Shown here piece after piece: positions 33,360 to 42,416 of a stretch of 64,000 bases of DNA. Below the pieces are notes generated by a model. That model had not been told where the DNA came from, ran no database searches, and saw only the letters and a program-made list of their open reading frames with translations. The stretch covers positions 595,267-659,266 of the forward strand of contig NZ_FNBZ01000002.1 of the NCBI RefSeq assembly GCF_900102525.1, written 5' to 3'. The DNA is from Allobosea robiniae. Its GTDB lineage: Bacteria; Pseudomonadota; Alphaproteobacteria; Rhizobiales; Beijerinckiaceae. Every line of letters starts with the position of its first letter. Within the stretch, counting starts at the first letter, position 1. The position numbers and the translations under genes were made by a program.

Positions 33360-34136
33360 TCAGTAGCCGAACTGCTCGCGCAGGATGCGCTCGTCCAGGC
33401 TGTGGCCGGGGTCGTGCATCATCACGAGATCGACATTGCGATCGATCTCGATTTCGACCGAGCGGACCTCGTCGATCTGGGTGTGATCCGCGACGGCGCT
33501 GACCGGGCGCTTCTCGGCCTCCAGCACTTCGATCGAGACGCGGGCATGGTCGGGCAGCAACGCCCCGCGCCAGCGCCGGGGGCGGAAGGCCGAGATCGGC
33601 GTCAGCGCGAGCAGCGGCGCATCCAGCGGCAGGATCGGGCCATTGGCTGAGAGGTTGTAGGCGGTCGAGCCGGCCGGTGTCGCCAGCAGCACGCCGTCGG
33701 CGATCAGTTCCGTCAGGCGCACCTGACCATCGACCGAGATCCGCAGCTTCGCCGCCTGGTAGGAACGCCGCAGCAGCGAGACCTCGTTGATCGCGCGGGC
33801 CTGCACGGTCTTGCCGTGCTGATCCACCGCCTGCATCGAGAGCGGATGCACGACGCTGCGCTGCGCGGCCTCGAGTCGCTTGCGCAGGCCGCGTTCCTTG
33901 AACTCGTTCATCAGGAAGCCGACCGAACCCCGGTTCATCCCGTAGATCGGCTTGCCGGTGCCGAGGAAGCGATGAAGCGTCTGCAGCATCAGGCCGTCGC
34001 CGCCCAGCGCGACGATCACCTCGGCATCGGCCGGGTCGGCATTGCCATAGCGCTCGACCAGCCGGGCCAGCGCCGCTTCCGCTTCGGGAGTATCGCTGGC
34101 GACGAAGGAGATCGCCCCGAATCGCTCGGTCATCAC
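33360..34136 (-). CDS. nadK: NAD kinase
   Basis: NAD kinase phosphorylates NAD to NADP. The 258-residue protein has the GGDG motif (ALGGDGLML), NEVSLLR, and [22 protein letters not shown], the full substrate and ATP-binding set. The length fits alphaproteobacterial NadK. Two ATG codons at 34136 and 34133 are in tandem; either could be used. Confidence 0.95.
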   Translation of the reverse strand: MMTERFGAISFVASDTPEAEAALARLVERYGNADPADAEVIVALGGDGLMLQTLHRFLGTGKPIYGMNRGSVGFLMNEFKERGLRKRLEAAQRSVVHPLSMQAVDQHGKTVQARAINEVSLLRRSYQAAKLRISVDGQVRLTELIADGVLLATPAGSTAYNLSANGPILPLDAPLLALTPISAFRPRRWRGALLPDHARVSIEVLEAEKRPVSAVADHTQIDEVRSVEIEIDRNVDLVMMHDPGHSLDERILREQFGY

Positions 34137-34217
34137 ATATCCTGAAACGGCAGCCTCGGCAGTATCCCGGCAGGCTTACCATGACCCGGCAGCCGGCCGC
34201 GAGGCCGGCCGCCCAAG

Positions 34218-34243
34218 AAAAAGGCCGGGCGAGATGCCCGGCC
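34218..34243 (-). terminator. intrinsic terminator of the MBL hydrolase gene
   Basis: On the minus strand GGCCGGGC-ATCTC-GCCCGGCC makes a perfect 8-bp hairpin followed by TTTTT. It begins 28 nt after the stop of the metallo-hydrolase gene, which it should terminate. Confidence 0.85.
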
Positions 34244-34270
34244 TCGTATCTGCGGCAAGTGTCAGGGGCT

Positions 34271-35254
34271 TCAGAGCGCCGTGCTCCACTGCACTGGCAC
34301 CATCTCGAAGCCGTTGCCGTGCTTGGCGATATGCCCGGTCGCGGGGAAGGGCGCGTGGTAGAACGCGACCTGCATCCGGTCAGTCGAGACCATGTCGAGG
34401 AGCTTGCGCCGCGTCGCCGCCGCCTGCGGGCCGTCCATGTCGAACACGGCCGACCAGTCGGGGTTGCGCACGAACAGGGCGGGATGATTGGTCGTGTCCG
34501 ACATGATCATCAGCTTGCCGTTGCCGGAGGTCAGCGCGAAGACGGTGTGACCTGGCGTATGACCGGGCGCCGCGATCGGCGTCAGACCCGGCAGGAGCTC
34601 CTTGCCGGGCTCGAACTGCTTCACGTCCTTGGCGATCGGGCCGAAGACGCGGCGCACGCCGGCGAAGGCGCCTTTCATGCCCTCGGGCGCGGCATTCATC
34701 TTCGCATCGTCCATCCAGAAAGCCCATTCGGCCGCCGGCACCATCACCTCCGCGTTGGGGAATACGGCCGTACCGTCCTTCAGCCGGAAGCCGTTGATGT
34801 GGTCGCCGTGGAAATGGCTGAACACGACGCTGGAGACGTCCTTCGGGTCGAGGCCCGCCGCCTTGAAATTCGCCATCCAGGTGCCGGAGGTCGGCGCGCC
34901 CGAATCGCCGTTGCCGGTGTCGATCAGAGTGAGCTTGCCGCCCTGCTGGATCGCCAGCGTGGTGAAGGTGATGTTGAGTGCGTCCTGCGGCAGGAAGGCC
35001 TGCTCCATCGCCTTTTTCACATCAGCGAGCTCGGCATTGCGGACGAAGCCTTCGAGCGGGCGCTTGCCGAAGCCGTCATTGATCGCGGTGAGGGTGATGT
35101 CGCCGATCTTGTAGCGGTAGAATCCGGGGGCCTGGTTCACGGGAATTCCTTGTGCCTGGGCCGGGCCGGGCCCGGGCAGATCGAGTGTTGCAGCGGCAAT
35201 GAACGCACCGGTGCCGACCAGAGCGGCACGGCGCGTGAAATCTGTGTCCTGCAT
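34271..35254 (-). CDS. MBL-fold metallo-hydrolase, Tat-type export signal
   Basis: This 327-residue metallo-beta-lactamase-fold enzyme has H-x-H-x-D-H at 147-152 (SHFHGDHINGF). A later APGHTPGH and MSDTTNHP provide more metal ligands. The N-terminus (FTRRAALVGTGAFIAAA) has twin arginines and a hydrophobic run, consistent with Tat export after folding with metals. The substrate is unknown; lactonase or arylsulfatase-like roles are possible. A strong terminator follows. Confidence 0.88.
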   Translation of the reverse strand: MQDTDFTRRAALVGTGAFIAAATLDLPGPGPAQAQGIPVNQAPGFYRYKIGDITLTAINDGFGKRPLEGFVRNAELADVKKAMEQAFLPQDALNITFTTLAIQQGGKLTLIDTGNGDSGAPTSGTWMANFKAAGLDPKDVSSVVFSHFHGDHINGFRLKDGTAVFPNAEVMVPAAEWAFWMDDAKMNAAPEGMKGAFAGVRRVFGPIAKDVKQFEPGKELLPGLTPIAAPGHTPGHTVFALTSGNGKLMIMSDTTNHPALFVRNPDWSAVFDMDGPQAAATRRKLLDMVSTDRMQVAFYHAPFPATGHIAKHGNGFEMVPVQWSTAL

Positions 35255-35332
35255 GGTCTGTTCTCTCCCCTCGGGTGAGTGGCAGACTAGCGGCGGCCGC
35301 CTTGCGTTCAACCGCAAGGGCTTGTCGGTAGG

Positions 35333-35767
35333 TCAAGTTTCCGTGAGGCGCGGGTCCGAGGAGGCGGCGGGCGCGGGCGGTCCGCGCCGTGCGAGCGCGC
35401 GCAGCATGGCGGCACAGAGCGCGAGCGAGCCCATGACACCCTGGCCCGAGCAATCGGCGACGAGCGCCTGGAAGGCCAGGCTGTCGTCGCTTGCGAGGCA
35501 TTGCAGGCTCCAGTTCCAGCCCGGCGCCTTCTGCCGCAGCAGCGACACGGCGATGTCGATATCGGCGCTGACCGTCCCAAGCGTCTTCCAGAAGGAGCCA
35601 TGCTGGTAGATGCCGCCGGCCGGCGTGCGACGGTTGACCAGCCGTGCCGGCTTGCGCCGCACGACGAAGCCCAGCGCCTCGTAGATATCGGCATCGAGCT
35701 CGCGATCGGGCTTGCTGGAAGCCTCGCACCGGGCCGCGAGCGAGAGAAGTTGAGTCCGGTCGTCCAT
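35333..35767 (-). CDS. hypothetical protein, possibly phage ABA-sandwich-like
   Basis: This 144-residue protein contains ASSKPDRELDADIYEALGF, then a segment DIDIAVSLLRQKAPGWNWSLQC. This general layout (D-ALGF ... DA-LL-PGW-WSL) resembles small rhizobial proteins with a phage ABA-sandwich domain. The function is unknown. The last 20 residues are low complexity. It stands alone, upstream of the MBL gene on the same strand. Confidence 0.6.
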   Translation of the reverse strand: MDDRTQLLSLAARCEASSKPDRELDADIYEALGFVVRRKPARLVNRRTPAGGIYQHGSFWKTLGTVSADIDIAVSLLRQKAPGWNWSLQCLASDDSLAFQALVADCSGQGVMGSLALCAAMLRALARRGPPAPAASSDPRLTET

Positions 35768-35888
35768 TCCGGTCCGTACAAAGATCGATGAGATCGGCGC
35801 GCTGCAGGGCGGCGCCGCAAGCTGTGACTTCTAGCCCATCATCGCGCCTGTCGGCCAGCCATGGAATGACGATGCCGGCCGGCCGACC

Positions 35889-36395
35889 TCAGGGACCGAC
35901 GACCGTTCCGCGGGCACGGCCGCCCGGCACGCGGCAGGAGCATCCGATCCCGATCGGGGCCGGCTCATAGAGCGTGCAGATCTTGACCGGCGTGCTGCAT
36001 TGGCCGCCCTCCGCCGCCGGTATCGCCTCGTAAGCCGGATAGACCGGATAGGCCGGCTCGTACGGATAAGTTGCGATCGCGCCGAGCGTGGCTGCCGCCG
36101 CCAGGCCCGAGGCGGCGCCCCAATAGGGGTAGCCGCGGCGATATCCACGATAGGGATAATGGCCGGCGCGGCGCCAGCCCCATCCGCCGCCATGCCAGCC
36201 GGAGCGGGCATTCTGTCGATAGGCGGGGATGGCCGGCCGCATACCGTGCGGCCTCATGCCGATGCCGCGTGAATGAAAGCCTCCGCCGCCATGCCGGAAG
36301 CCGGCGCCGCCGAAATGCGGCTGGGCCGACGCGGCCAGGCCGGTGGCCAGGAGCAATGGCGCGATGGACGCGGTGACGAGAAGAAGACGACGCAT
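35889..36395 (-). CDS. exported Gly/His/Tyr-rich protein
   Basis: This 168-residue protein has a signal peptide (about 1-24, ending AASA). The mature part is rich in Gly, His, Arg and Tyr (GFRHGGGGFHSRG, PYRGYRRGYPYWG), followed by a hydrophobic stretch and a Cys-containing tail (QCSTPVKICTLYE, GCSCRVPGG). Such proteins are common in rhizobia, perhaps at the envelope, with unknown role. GGGAGG is 5 nt upstream of the ATG. Confidence 0.75.
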   Translation of the reverse strand: MRRLLLVTASIAPLLLATGLAASAQPHFGGAGFRHGGGGFHSRGIGMRPHGMRPAIPAYRQNARSGWHGGGWGWRRAGHYPYRGYRRGYPYWGAASGLAAAATLGAIATYPYEPAYPVYPAYEAIPAAEGGQCSTPVKICTLYEPAPIGIGCSCRVPGGRARGTVVGP

Positions 36396-36478
36396 GCGAA
36401 CCTCCCTGCAAGACCGGGGTTTCGCCCCACCCAAGGGAACGTCACGGGAGGCGGGAGGTTCCGGGCGGGAAGCGCGCG

Positions 36479-36769
36479 TCAGTCGTTGAACCAGCGCGAC
36501 TGGCTCTTGCAGCGATAGCCGACGAAGCAGGTCTGGCTGTCCCGGCTCGGCACGAAGGCAGGGTCCAGGCCCTCGTCGAACTCGCAGAAGCTGCGATCGC
36601 GCACGAAGCGATCATAGGTGTAGCCGCCAGTCCCCAGCACGATGGCGCCGTTGACCTGGACATCACGCTGGCTCGCCGCACAGGGGCGCGAGACCGTCGA
36701 GGGGCGCGTTTGCGCCGCCGCCATTCCGGCATTCAGGAGAAGGGCGAGCATGAGGACAATGGCCTTCAT
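36479..36769 (-). CDS. small exported protein, hypothetical
   Basis: This 96-residue protein has a signal peptide of about 19 residues (MKAIVLMLALLLNAGMAAA). The mature chain has four Cys (PCAASQ, SFCEF, TCFVGYRC) that may form two disulfides. No known domain was seen. GGGAGG lies 5 nt upstream of the ATG at 36769. It is divergent from the DUF3617 gene. Confidence 0.72.
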   Translation of the reverse strand: MKAIVLMLALLLNAGMAAAQTRPSTVSRPCAASQRDVQVNGAIVLGTGGYTYDRFVRDRSFCEFDEGLDPAFVPSRDSQTCFVGYRCKSQSRWFND

Positions 36770-36949
36770 TGAAGCCTCCCGGAGCTTGACCGGATGGGTA
36801 ACCGCCCGGCCTGCCAAACGTTCCCGGAGCAGCCGATCTGTCAAGGCCGCTTTCTCGGTCGTCTCGCCGGCCCTGCGAGGCGCTGCCTCATTCTGGCCTT
36901 GGCGCCCGTCTTGTCTGGACATCGCCCATTTCAGATCGGAAAGCGTCCC

Positions 36950-37438
36950 ATGAAACCTGTGTTGATTGCCGCACTCGGTCTTCTCGTTGCGCTGCCCGCC
37001 GTCGCACAGCAGCAGATTCCGCAACGCAAGCCCGGGCTGTGGGAGACGAAATCGACCGGCAACGAGGGCGAAACGATCGCGAAGCAATGCGTTGGGCCGG
37101 GAACCGACCAGTCGATCGTCGGCGGGCTTGCCGCCGGGGCCTGCTCGAAGATGCTGGTGACGAAGACGGCAACGGGCTACGCCGTCGAGACGGAATGCGC
37201 GGTCGGCCAGATCAAGGCCTCCGGCAGCAGCGTCATCACCGGTGATTTCGAGACGTCGGTCCGGACCGAAGGGACGACGAAGCTGAGCGGAATGCCTGGT
37301 CAATCCGCTCCCGTGGAGCGCAAGCTGGTCGTCGAGGCCAAACGCCTCGGCGAATGCGCGGCCGGCCAGAAGCCCGGCGACATCATCATGCCGGACGGCA
37401 AGGTCATCTCGATGCCCTCGGCGAAGCCCGCGCCGTAA
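36950..37438 (+). CDS. DUF3617 family exported protein
   Basis: This 162-residue protein has a signal peptide (about 1-19). PGLWETKS at the start of the mature chain, with conserved Cys residues (KQCVGPG, ACSKML, TECAVG, GECAAG), fits the DUF3617 pattern of periplasmic proteins of unknown function. The ATG at 36950 begins the signal peptide; the upstream open frame is antisense of the small exported gene. Confidence 0.8.
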   Translation: MKPVLIAALGLLVALPAVAQQQIPQRKPGLWETKSTGNEGETIAKQCVGPGTDQSIVGGLAAGACSKMLVTKTATGYAVETECAVGQIKASGSSVITGDFETSVRTEGTTKLSGMPGQSAPVERKLVVEAKRLGECAAGQKPGDIIMPDGKVISMPSAKPAP

Positions 37439-37537
37439 GCTCGGAATCGAACGCGATCCGGCAAGCGGTGCCGCATCGGAGCGTTCGTCACGGGCATATC
37501 GGCGAAGAGGGTGTCCGCGCGGATGATCGTCTGGACA

Positions 37538-37612
37538 TGGTGCCGGCGGAGAGGATCGAACTCCCGACCTTCGGTTTACAAAACCGCTGCACTACCGCTG
37601 TGCTACGCCGGC
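37538..37612 (-). tRNA. tRNA-Thr (anticodon TGT)
   Basis: On the minus strand the sequence folds as a full cloverleaf. The acceptor GCCGGCG pairs with CGCCGGC, the D arm has GCAC/GTGC, the anticodon loop is TTTGTAA with anticodon TGT, the T loop contains TTCGATC, and CCA is encoded. Pair 27-43 of the anticodon stem is a G/A mismatch. Length is 75 nt with CCA. Confidence 0.93.
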
Positions 37613-37733
37613 GCCGTCGCATTCGGCCCTGTGGCCGGAAGCTGCCGCCTCGGAAAAATGTGCCCCGAAGTCGACCGAAGCAGCGGTTACCAGCCGCGCG
37701 GCGCGAGGGCAAGCCTGTGTATCCGTGCCCATG

Positions 37734-37760
37734 AAAAAGACCCCGCCTTGGGAGGCGGGG
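37734..37760 (-). terminator. intrinsic terminator of the MHS transporter gene
   Basis: On the minus strand CCCCGCCT-CCCA-AGGCGGGG makes a perfect 8-bp hairpin followed by TCTTTTT. It starts 23 nt after the transporter stop codon at 37784 and separates it from tRNA-Thr. Confidence 0.85.
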
Positions 37761-37783
37761 CCCGGATCGCCGTCAGGCGATGA

Positions 37784-39442
37784 TCACTTCAGGATGTCGC
37801 GATCCTTGGTCTCCGGCAGGAAGAGCAGGCCGATCACGAAGGTGCCGAGCGCCACAATGATCGGATACCAGAGGCCCGAGAAGATGTTGCCGCTAGCCGC
37901 CACGATGGCGAAGGCGGTCGGAGGCAGGAAGCCGCCGAACCAGCCGTTGCCGATGTGATAGGGCAGCGACATGCCGGAGTAGCGGATGCGGGTCGGGAAG
38001 AGCTCGACCAGCAGCGCGGCAATCGGGCCGTAGACCATGGTCACGAACACCACGAGGATGAACAGGATGCCCGCGGCCTGCAGAGCGCGGCTGTCGGTCA
38101 GGACCTGACCGATGGTCGGCGTCTTCAGGATGGTCGGGTCACCGGCCTTAGGATAGCCGGCGGCCTGGGCGGCGGTGACGAGCTCGGCGGCCGTCGCCGG
38201 GGCGTCGGCACCGTTGATCGAGGCCTTGAGCGGCGAGCCTGCCGGGCCGGCGACCAGATCGTAGTGGATCGAGTTGGTCGCCAGGGTGCGGCGGACGACG
38301 TCGCAGGGCTTGGTGAAGGTGCGCACGCCGACAGGGTCGAAGAGCGTGCCGCACTGGGCTGGGTCGGAGGTGAGCACCAGCTTGACGGTCTCCGTCGCGG
38401 TGATGAGCTTCGGATTCGCGGTCTTCGCGAGCATCGTGAAGAGCGGGAAATAGGTCAGGGCGGCGATCAGGCAGCCGGCCAGCAGGATCGGCTTGCGGCC
38501 GATCTTGTCGGAGAGCCAACCGAACAGGATGAAGAACGGCGTGCCGGCGAGCAGCGAGAGCGCGATCAGCAGGTTGGCGGTGGTGCCGTCGATCTTCATC
38601 GTCTGTGTCAGGAAGAACAGCGCGTAGAACTGGCCGGTGTACCAGACGACCGCCTGGCCGGCGGTGCCACCGAACAGCGCGATGAGGCCGATCTTGGCAT
38701 TCTGCCAGTTGCCGAAGGCTTCCGAGAGCGGGGCCTTCGAATGGGTGCCTTCTTCCTTCATCTTCACGAAGGCCGGCGATTCGGAGAGCTGGAGACGGAT
38801 CCAGATCGAGAAGCCGAGCAGGATGATCGACAGCAGGAACGGAATGCGCCAGCCCCAGGCCGCGAAGGCTTCCGGCGACATGCTGAGGCGCAGGGCGAGA
38901 ATCACGATCAGGGACAGGAAGAGGCCGACCGTCGCGGTCGTCTGGATCCACGAGGTGTAGAAGCCGCGCCGACCCATCGGGGCGTGCTCGGCGACATAGG
39001 TCGCGGCGCCGCCATATTCGCCGCCGAGCGCGAGGCCCTGCAGCAGGCGGCAGACGATGAAGGCGGCGGGCGCGAGATAGCCGATCGTCTGGAAGCTCGG
39101 CAGGAGGCCGACGATGAAGGTGGAGATGCCCATCACGGTCATCGTGACCAGGAAGGTGTATTTGCGGCCGATCATGTCGCCGAGGCGGCCGAAGAACAGG
39201 GCGCCGAAGGGGCGGACCGCGAAGCCCGCGGCGAAGCCGAACAGCACGAAGATGAACTTCGCCGTGTCGTTGTCGCCGGGCACGAAGGTCTGTGCGATGT
39301 TGGCGGCGAGCGAACCCGCCAGATAGAAGTCATACCACTCGAAGACCGTGCCGGCCGACGAGGCAATGATAACCTTCCGTTCCTCCTTGGTCATCGGCCG
39401 GGGCGCTGCCCGCGAGTCCGATGCTTGCGATGCCATGCTCAT
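37784..39442 (-). CDS. MFS transporter, metabolite:H+ symporter (MHS) family
   Basis: This 552-residue protein has 12 predicted helices. It opens with KVIIASSAGTVFEWYDFYL and continues with RPFGALFFGRLGDMIGRK and CRLLQGLALGGEYGGAATYVAEHAP, all hallmarks of the MHS family (ProP/KgtP/ShiA type) that imports organic acids or betaines with protons. Between helices 8 and 9 a soluble insert of about 115 residues (about 340-455, containing two Cys) is much longer than in ProP. The insert is full-frame and well coded. The substrate is unknown. Confidence 0.88.
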   Translation of the reverse strand: MSMASQASDSRAAPRPMTKEERKVIIASSAGTVFEWYDFYLAGSLAANIAQTFVPGDNDTAKFIFVLFGFAAGFAVRPFGALFFGRLGDMIGRKYTFLVTMTVMGISTFIVGLLPSFQTIGYLAPAAFIVCRLLQGLALGGEYGGAATYVAEHAPMGRRGFYTSWIQTTATVGLFLSLIVILALRLSMSPEAFAAWGWRIPFLLSIILLGFSIWIRLQLSESPAFVKMKEEGTHSKAPLSEAFGNWQNAKIGLIALFGGTAGQAVVWYTGQFYALFFLTQTMKIDGTTANLLIALSLLAGTPFFILFGWLSDKIGRKPILLAGCLIAALTYFPLFTMLAKTANPKLITATETVKLVLTSDPAQCGTLFDPVGVRTFTKPCDVVRRTLATNSIHYDLVAGPAGSPLKASINGADAPATAAELVTAAQAAGYPKAGDPTILKTPTIGQVLTDSRALQAAGILFILVVFVTMVYGPIAALLVELFPTRIRYSGMSLPYHIGNGWFGGFLPPTAFAIVAASGNIFSGLWYPIIVALGTFVIGLLFLPETKDRDILK

Positions 39443-39666
39443 GGCGCTTGTCTCCCCTGGTGAAGCCCTGAAGCCGGCATGCCGGCAACCCCATCTCGCG
39501 CGGTTCGCGTTCTAAAATGACGATGGCCGCGCTGCCGGAAGGCCGGTGAGTCCCGTCATTCCAGCTCGATTCAGAGGATTGCGCGCGGATTGTCGCAGGG
39601 GCAATCAGGCACTTGGTCGTGCACCGTTCGTCTATAAGACTATCGGTGAGGAGCCGATGCAGGCCG

Positions 39667-39692
39667 GAAAAGGACGGGTTAGCGCCCTTTTC
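39667..39692 (-). terminator. possible terminator after rlmB
   Basis: GAAAAGG and CCTTTTC flank a short loop with an inner GGG/CCC pairing, 25 nt downstream of the rlmB stop. On the minus strand the arm ends in TTTTC, giving a weak U-tract. Confidence 0.35.
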
Positions 39693-39716
39693 AGCCTGGC
39701 GCGCCGTGCAGGTCGA

Positions 39717-40517
39717 TCACTTGCGGCGGCTGGCCGCGTAAAGCGCGATCGCCGTCGCGTTCGAGACGTTGAGGCTGGTGATCGTGCCGGGCACTTCGAG
39801 CCGCGCAACATGGTCGCAAAGCTCTCGCGAGCGCTGGCGCAGGCCCTTGCCCTCGGCGCCCATCACCATCACCAGCGGGCGGCGCAGGGAGACGTCGTCG
39901 AGCGCGACATCGCCGTCCGAATCGAAGCCGATGCGCAGGAAGCCGCGCTTGCCGAGCGTATCGAGCGCATCGCCGAGATTGCGCACGGCGATCAGCGGCA
40001 CATGCTCCAGCGCGCCGGAGGCCGATTTCGCCAGTACGCCGGTCGCGGCCGGGGAATGCCGGATCGTGACGATCACGGCCGCGGCAGCGAAGGCTGCGGC
40101 AGAGCGCAGGATGGCGCCGACATTGTGCGGATCGGTGATCTGGTCGAGCGCCAGCACGACGCAATCGTCCGGCAGGCTGTCGAGATCGGGCGAGGGCAGG
40201 GGATCGCAGACGAGATAGAGGCCCTGGTGCACCGAGTCGGGGGTGAGCAGCCGGTCGATCTCGGAGGGGCGCACGATCTCGGCTTCGAGCGGCAGGACCT
40301 CGACTTGCTCCTGCAGGCGGCGCAGCCCATTCTCCGTGGCGAGCAGACGCCTGTGGCGCCGCTGCGGATTCTTCAGCGCCTCGATGACGGGATGCACGCC
40401 GTAGAGCACGGCCTCGTCGATCTCGCCCGGCCGGTGCGGCGGCGGGCCGTCGGGGCGGCGGGCGCCAGGTCTGCCTCCGGCGGGCCTGGCATGTTTCGGG
40501 CGGAACGGCGGAGCCAT
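39717..40517 (-). CDS. rlmB: 23S rRNA (guanosine-2'-O-)-methyltransferase RlmB-like (SpoU family)
   Basis: This 266-residue SpoU-type methyltransferase has all three knot motifs: LDQITDPHNVGAILRSA (motif 1), VMGAEGKGLR (motif 2) and SLNVSNATAIALY (motif 3). It probably methylates G2251 of 23S rRNA. The N-terminal 30 residues are a basic, Pro/Gly/Arg-rich, probably disordered tail, followed by the L30e-like RNA-binding domain (AVLYGVHPVIEAL). An AAA-type ATPase gene is divergent from it. Confidence 0.92.
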   Translation of the reverse strand: MAPPFRPKHARPAGGRPGARRPDGPPPHRPGEIDEAVLYGVHPVIEALKNPQRRHRRLLATENGLRRLQEQVEVLPLEAEIVRPSEIDRLLTPDSVHQGLYLVCDPLPSPDLDSLPDDCVVLALDQITDPHNVGAILRSAAAFAAAAVIVTIRHSPAATGVLAKSASGALEHVPLIAVRNLGDALDTLGKRGFLRIGFDSDGDVALDDVSLRRPLVMVMGAEGKGLRQRSRELCDHVARLEVPGTITSLNVSNATAIALYAASRRK

Positions 40518-40615
40518 CGCTCTCTCCAGTGATTGCCGGATTGCCGTGCCACGACGCGGCGCGCTTGGCCAGCGCGAACCACCCTTTTGCCAACAGATCC
40601 GCGAGGACAGGAACC

Positions 40616-41173
40616 ATGATGCCAGGCGAGACGGACAGGCTGATCGCGATCACCGGAGGGCCGGGTTCGGGCAAGACCAGCCTGATCGAAGCACTGGCGG
40701 GGCGCGGTCACGCGGTGCGGCCCGAGGCCGGGCGCGCGATCATCCGCGACCAGCAAATAATCGGCGGCCGGGGACTGCCCTGGGCCGATCCTGCCCTGTT
40801 CGCCGAGCTGATGCTGGCAGCCGACCTGCGCAGCCATGCCGAGGCGCTCGCGGGGCGGGAAAGCGTGTTCTTCGACCGTGGCGTTCCCGATATCGCCGGG
40901 TATCTGGCACTCTGCGGCCTGCCGATTCCCGACCATGTCGAGCGGGCGGCGTGGCAGCTGCGCTATCGCCGCACCGTGTTCATCGCCCCGCCCTGGCGGG
41001 ACATCTTCACGCAGGACGCCGAGCGGAAGCAGGATTTCACCGAGGCGGAGCGGACCCACGCGATCATGGCCGAGACCTATCCCCGCTATGGCTATGAACT
41101 GATCGAACTGCCCCGTGCGAGTGTTGCCGAGCGGGTCGCCTTCATCGTCGGTCACGGGCATGCCGGGAATTGA
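40616..41173 (+). CDS. AAA-family ATPase/kinase-like P-loop protein
   Basis: This 185-residue P-loop protein has Walker A GGPGSGKTS at 14-22, then HAVRPEAGRAIIRDQQ and FFDRGVPDIAGYL, with Asp as the Walker B-like acid. This resembles the AAA_28 (NadR/thymidylate-kinase-like) family. The substrate of phosphorylation is unknown. The ATG at 40616 has AGGAACC ahead of it. It is divergent from rlmB. Confidence 0.82.
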   Translation: MMPGETDRLIAITGGPGSGKTSLIEALAGRGHAVRPEAGRAIIRDQQIIGGRGLPWADPALFAELMLAADLRSHAEALAGRESVFFDRGVPDIAGYLALCGLPIPDHVERAAWQLRYRRTVFIAPPWRDIFTQDAERKQDFTEAERTHAIMAETYPRYGYELIELPRASVAERVAFIVGHGHAGN

Positions 41174-41322
41174 CCGGTTGTGGACTGATTTTTCGTATCT
41201 CGCGCGCGTTCGTTTCGCTCACCGCCCCGATCGGGCAGTTGCCCTTGCGAGCCCTTCGGGCTCGGCCCCGCTTCGGCACGGCGCCCCATCACAACGAATT
41301 CGCGCCATCCGCCTTTTTGCCG

Positions 41323-41351
41323 TTGACAGGGCGCGGCCCGGTCACCATAAG
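41323..41351 (+). promoter_or_regulatory. sigma-70 promoter for tRNA-Tyr
   Basis: TTGACA at 41323-41328, a 17-nt spacer and CATAAG at 41346-41351 form a good -35/-10 pair about 80 nt before the tRNA. A GC-rich discriminator follows, as is common for stable RNA promoters. Confidence 0.6.
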
Positions 41352-41429
41352 TCCGGCCGCGCCTACCGGTCGTCGCGAAAGTGACATATCGGTGGCCCTG
41401 GGCTCACAGAGCCGATCAAGGGCGCAGGC

Positions 41430-41514
41430 GGGGGAATGTCCCGAGCGGCAAAGGGGGCGGACTGTAAATCCGCTGGCTATGCCTTCGCAGGTTCGAGTCC
41501 TGCTTCCCCCACCA
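41430..41514 (+). tRNA. tRNA-Tyr (anticodon GTA)
   Basis: This is an 85-nt class II tRNA. The acceptor GGGGGAA pairs with TTCCCCC. The anticodon stem is GCGGA/TCCGC around CTGTAAA, with anticodon GTA. A long variable arm follows, the T loop contains TTCGAGT, and CCA is encoded. Confidence 0.96.
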
Positions 41515-41660
41515 TTTCCGATCAGACTGCGAACCGGCCAGCAGCCTGGCTTCGCAAGTTGCTGGCGAAGCTGCCTCTTCTGCGGATGATCCTGATTTTT
41601 CCGGCTCGACGACAATGCTGTCGGCGAATGTGATGCGGAATCACGCTTACTTGGGAGCAT

Positions 41661-42350
41661 TCAAGCGCGGGAAGGGCGCCCGCCGGATCGCCTCTCCACG
41701 GCGGCGATATAGGCGTCGCGTGAAGGGCTCAGATGGTCGCGGCACAGGCTGACGAGCCGTGCTCTGTCGCCAGCGGCGATTGCCGCGATTATGGCTCGGT
41801 GCTCGTCGCGCGCGAGAGCGAGATGCTGGTCGCTCCCAGCGGTGATCGAGCGCACCCCATGGACTTTCTGGGCCATGGCCTGGATCAGTTCGACGAGATG
41901 CCCGTTGCCGCACGCCCCGAACAGCGTCTCGTGGAACGTCATGTTCGCCCGAAACGCAGCGCGGGCGTCGCTGTTGGCCACCGCAGCGCTGTGGGTGTCC
42001 TGGATGTCCTCGAGCCGCGAGACGAGGCCGGCAGGCGCGGGGAGGGGAATCTGCTCGGCGGCCAGCGTTTCGAGAGCCACCCTGACCGAATAGATCTGGC
42101 GGACGTCCCCGGGGTCCAGCAGCCTCACGACAGCGCCGCGGTTGGGAACGCGCTCCACCAGCCCGACCCTTTCGAGCTCGGCCAGCGCCTCGCGCACGAC
42201 ATGGCGCTTCACCTCCAGCCGTTCGGCCAGGTCTTCCTCCACCAATCGCTCACGGGGCATCAGCCAGCCGAGCACGATCTCCTCTTCGAGCGTCGCAGTG
42301 ATGCTGCGGACGCGGTCGGTCGTCTGGAGCTTGAGCAATCTCGCGGACAT
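41661..42350 (-). CDS. GntR-family transcriptional regulator (FadR/FCD type)
   Basis: This 229-residue regulator has an N-terminal winged HTH (about 12-75, DLAERLEVKRHVVREALAELE) and a helical FCD effector domain with metal/ligand residues (HETLFGACGN, DEHRAIIAAIAAGD). Divergent IlvD/Edd dehydratase transcription begins close to it, and a FadR-type half-site pair, ATTGT-TG-ACAAT, lies between. It is the probable repressor of that gene, released by a sugar acid (inference). Confidence 0.9.
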   Translation of the reverse strand: MSARLLKLQTTDRVRSITATLEEEIVLGWLMPRERLVEEDLAERLEVKRHVVREALAELERVGLVERVPNRGAVVRLLDPGDVRQIYSVRVALETLAAEQIPLPAPAGLVSRLEDIQDTHSAAVANSDARAAFRANMTFHETLFGACGNGHLVELIQAMAQKVHGVRSITAGSDQHLALARDEHRAIIAAIAAGDRARLVSLCRDHLSPSRDAYIAAVERRSGGRPSRA

Positions 42351-42374
42351 GTCCCCTTATATCTCTTCAACAGT

Positions 42375-42416
42375 ATTGTTGACAATCTTGGCAACGATAT
42401 GCATCCGATGATGCAT
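42375..42416. promoter_or_regulatory. GntR-type operator and second palindrome in the 42.35 kb divergent promoter
   Basis: ATTGT-TG-ACAAT at 42375-42386 matches the TTGT-N2-ACAA layout of GntR/FadR operators. A second inverted repeat, ATGCAT-N6-ATGCAT, at 42399-42416 runs into the start codon of the dehydratase gene. Confidence 0.5.

Noticed and set aside
35333..35767. Prophage remnant at the ABA-sandwich-like protein
   Set aside because: It is a lone small gene between chromosomal genes; no other phage gene is close.
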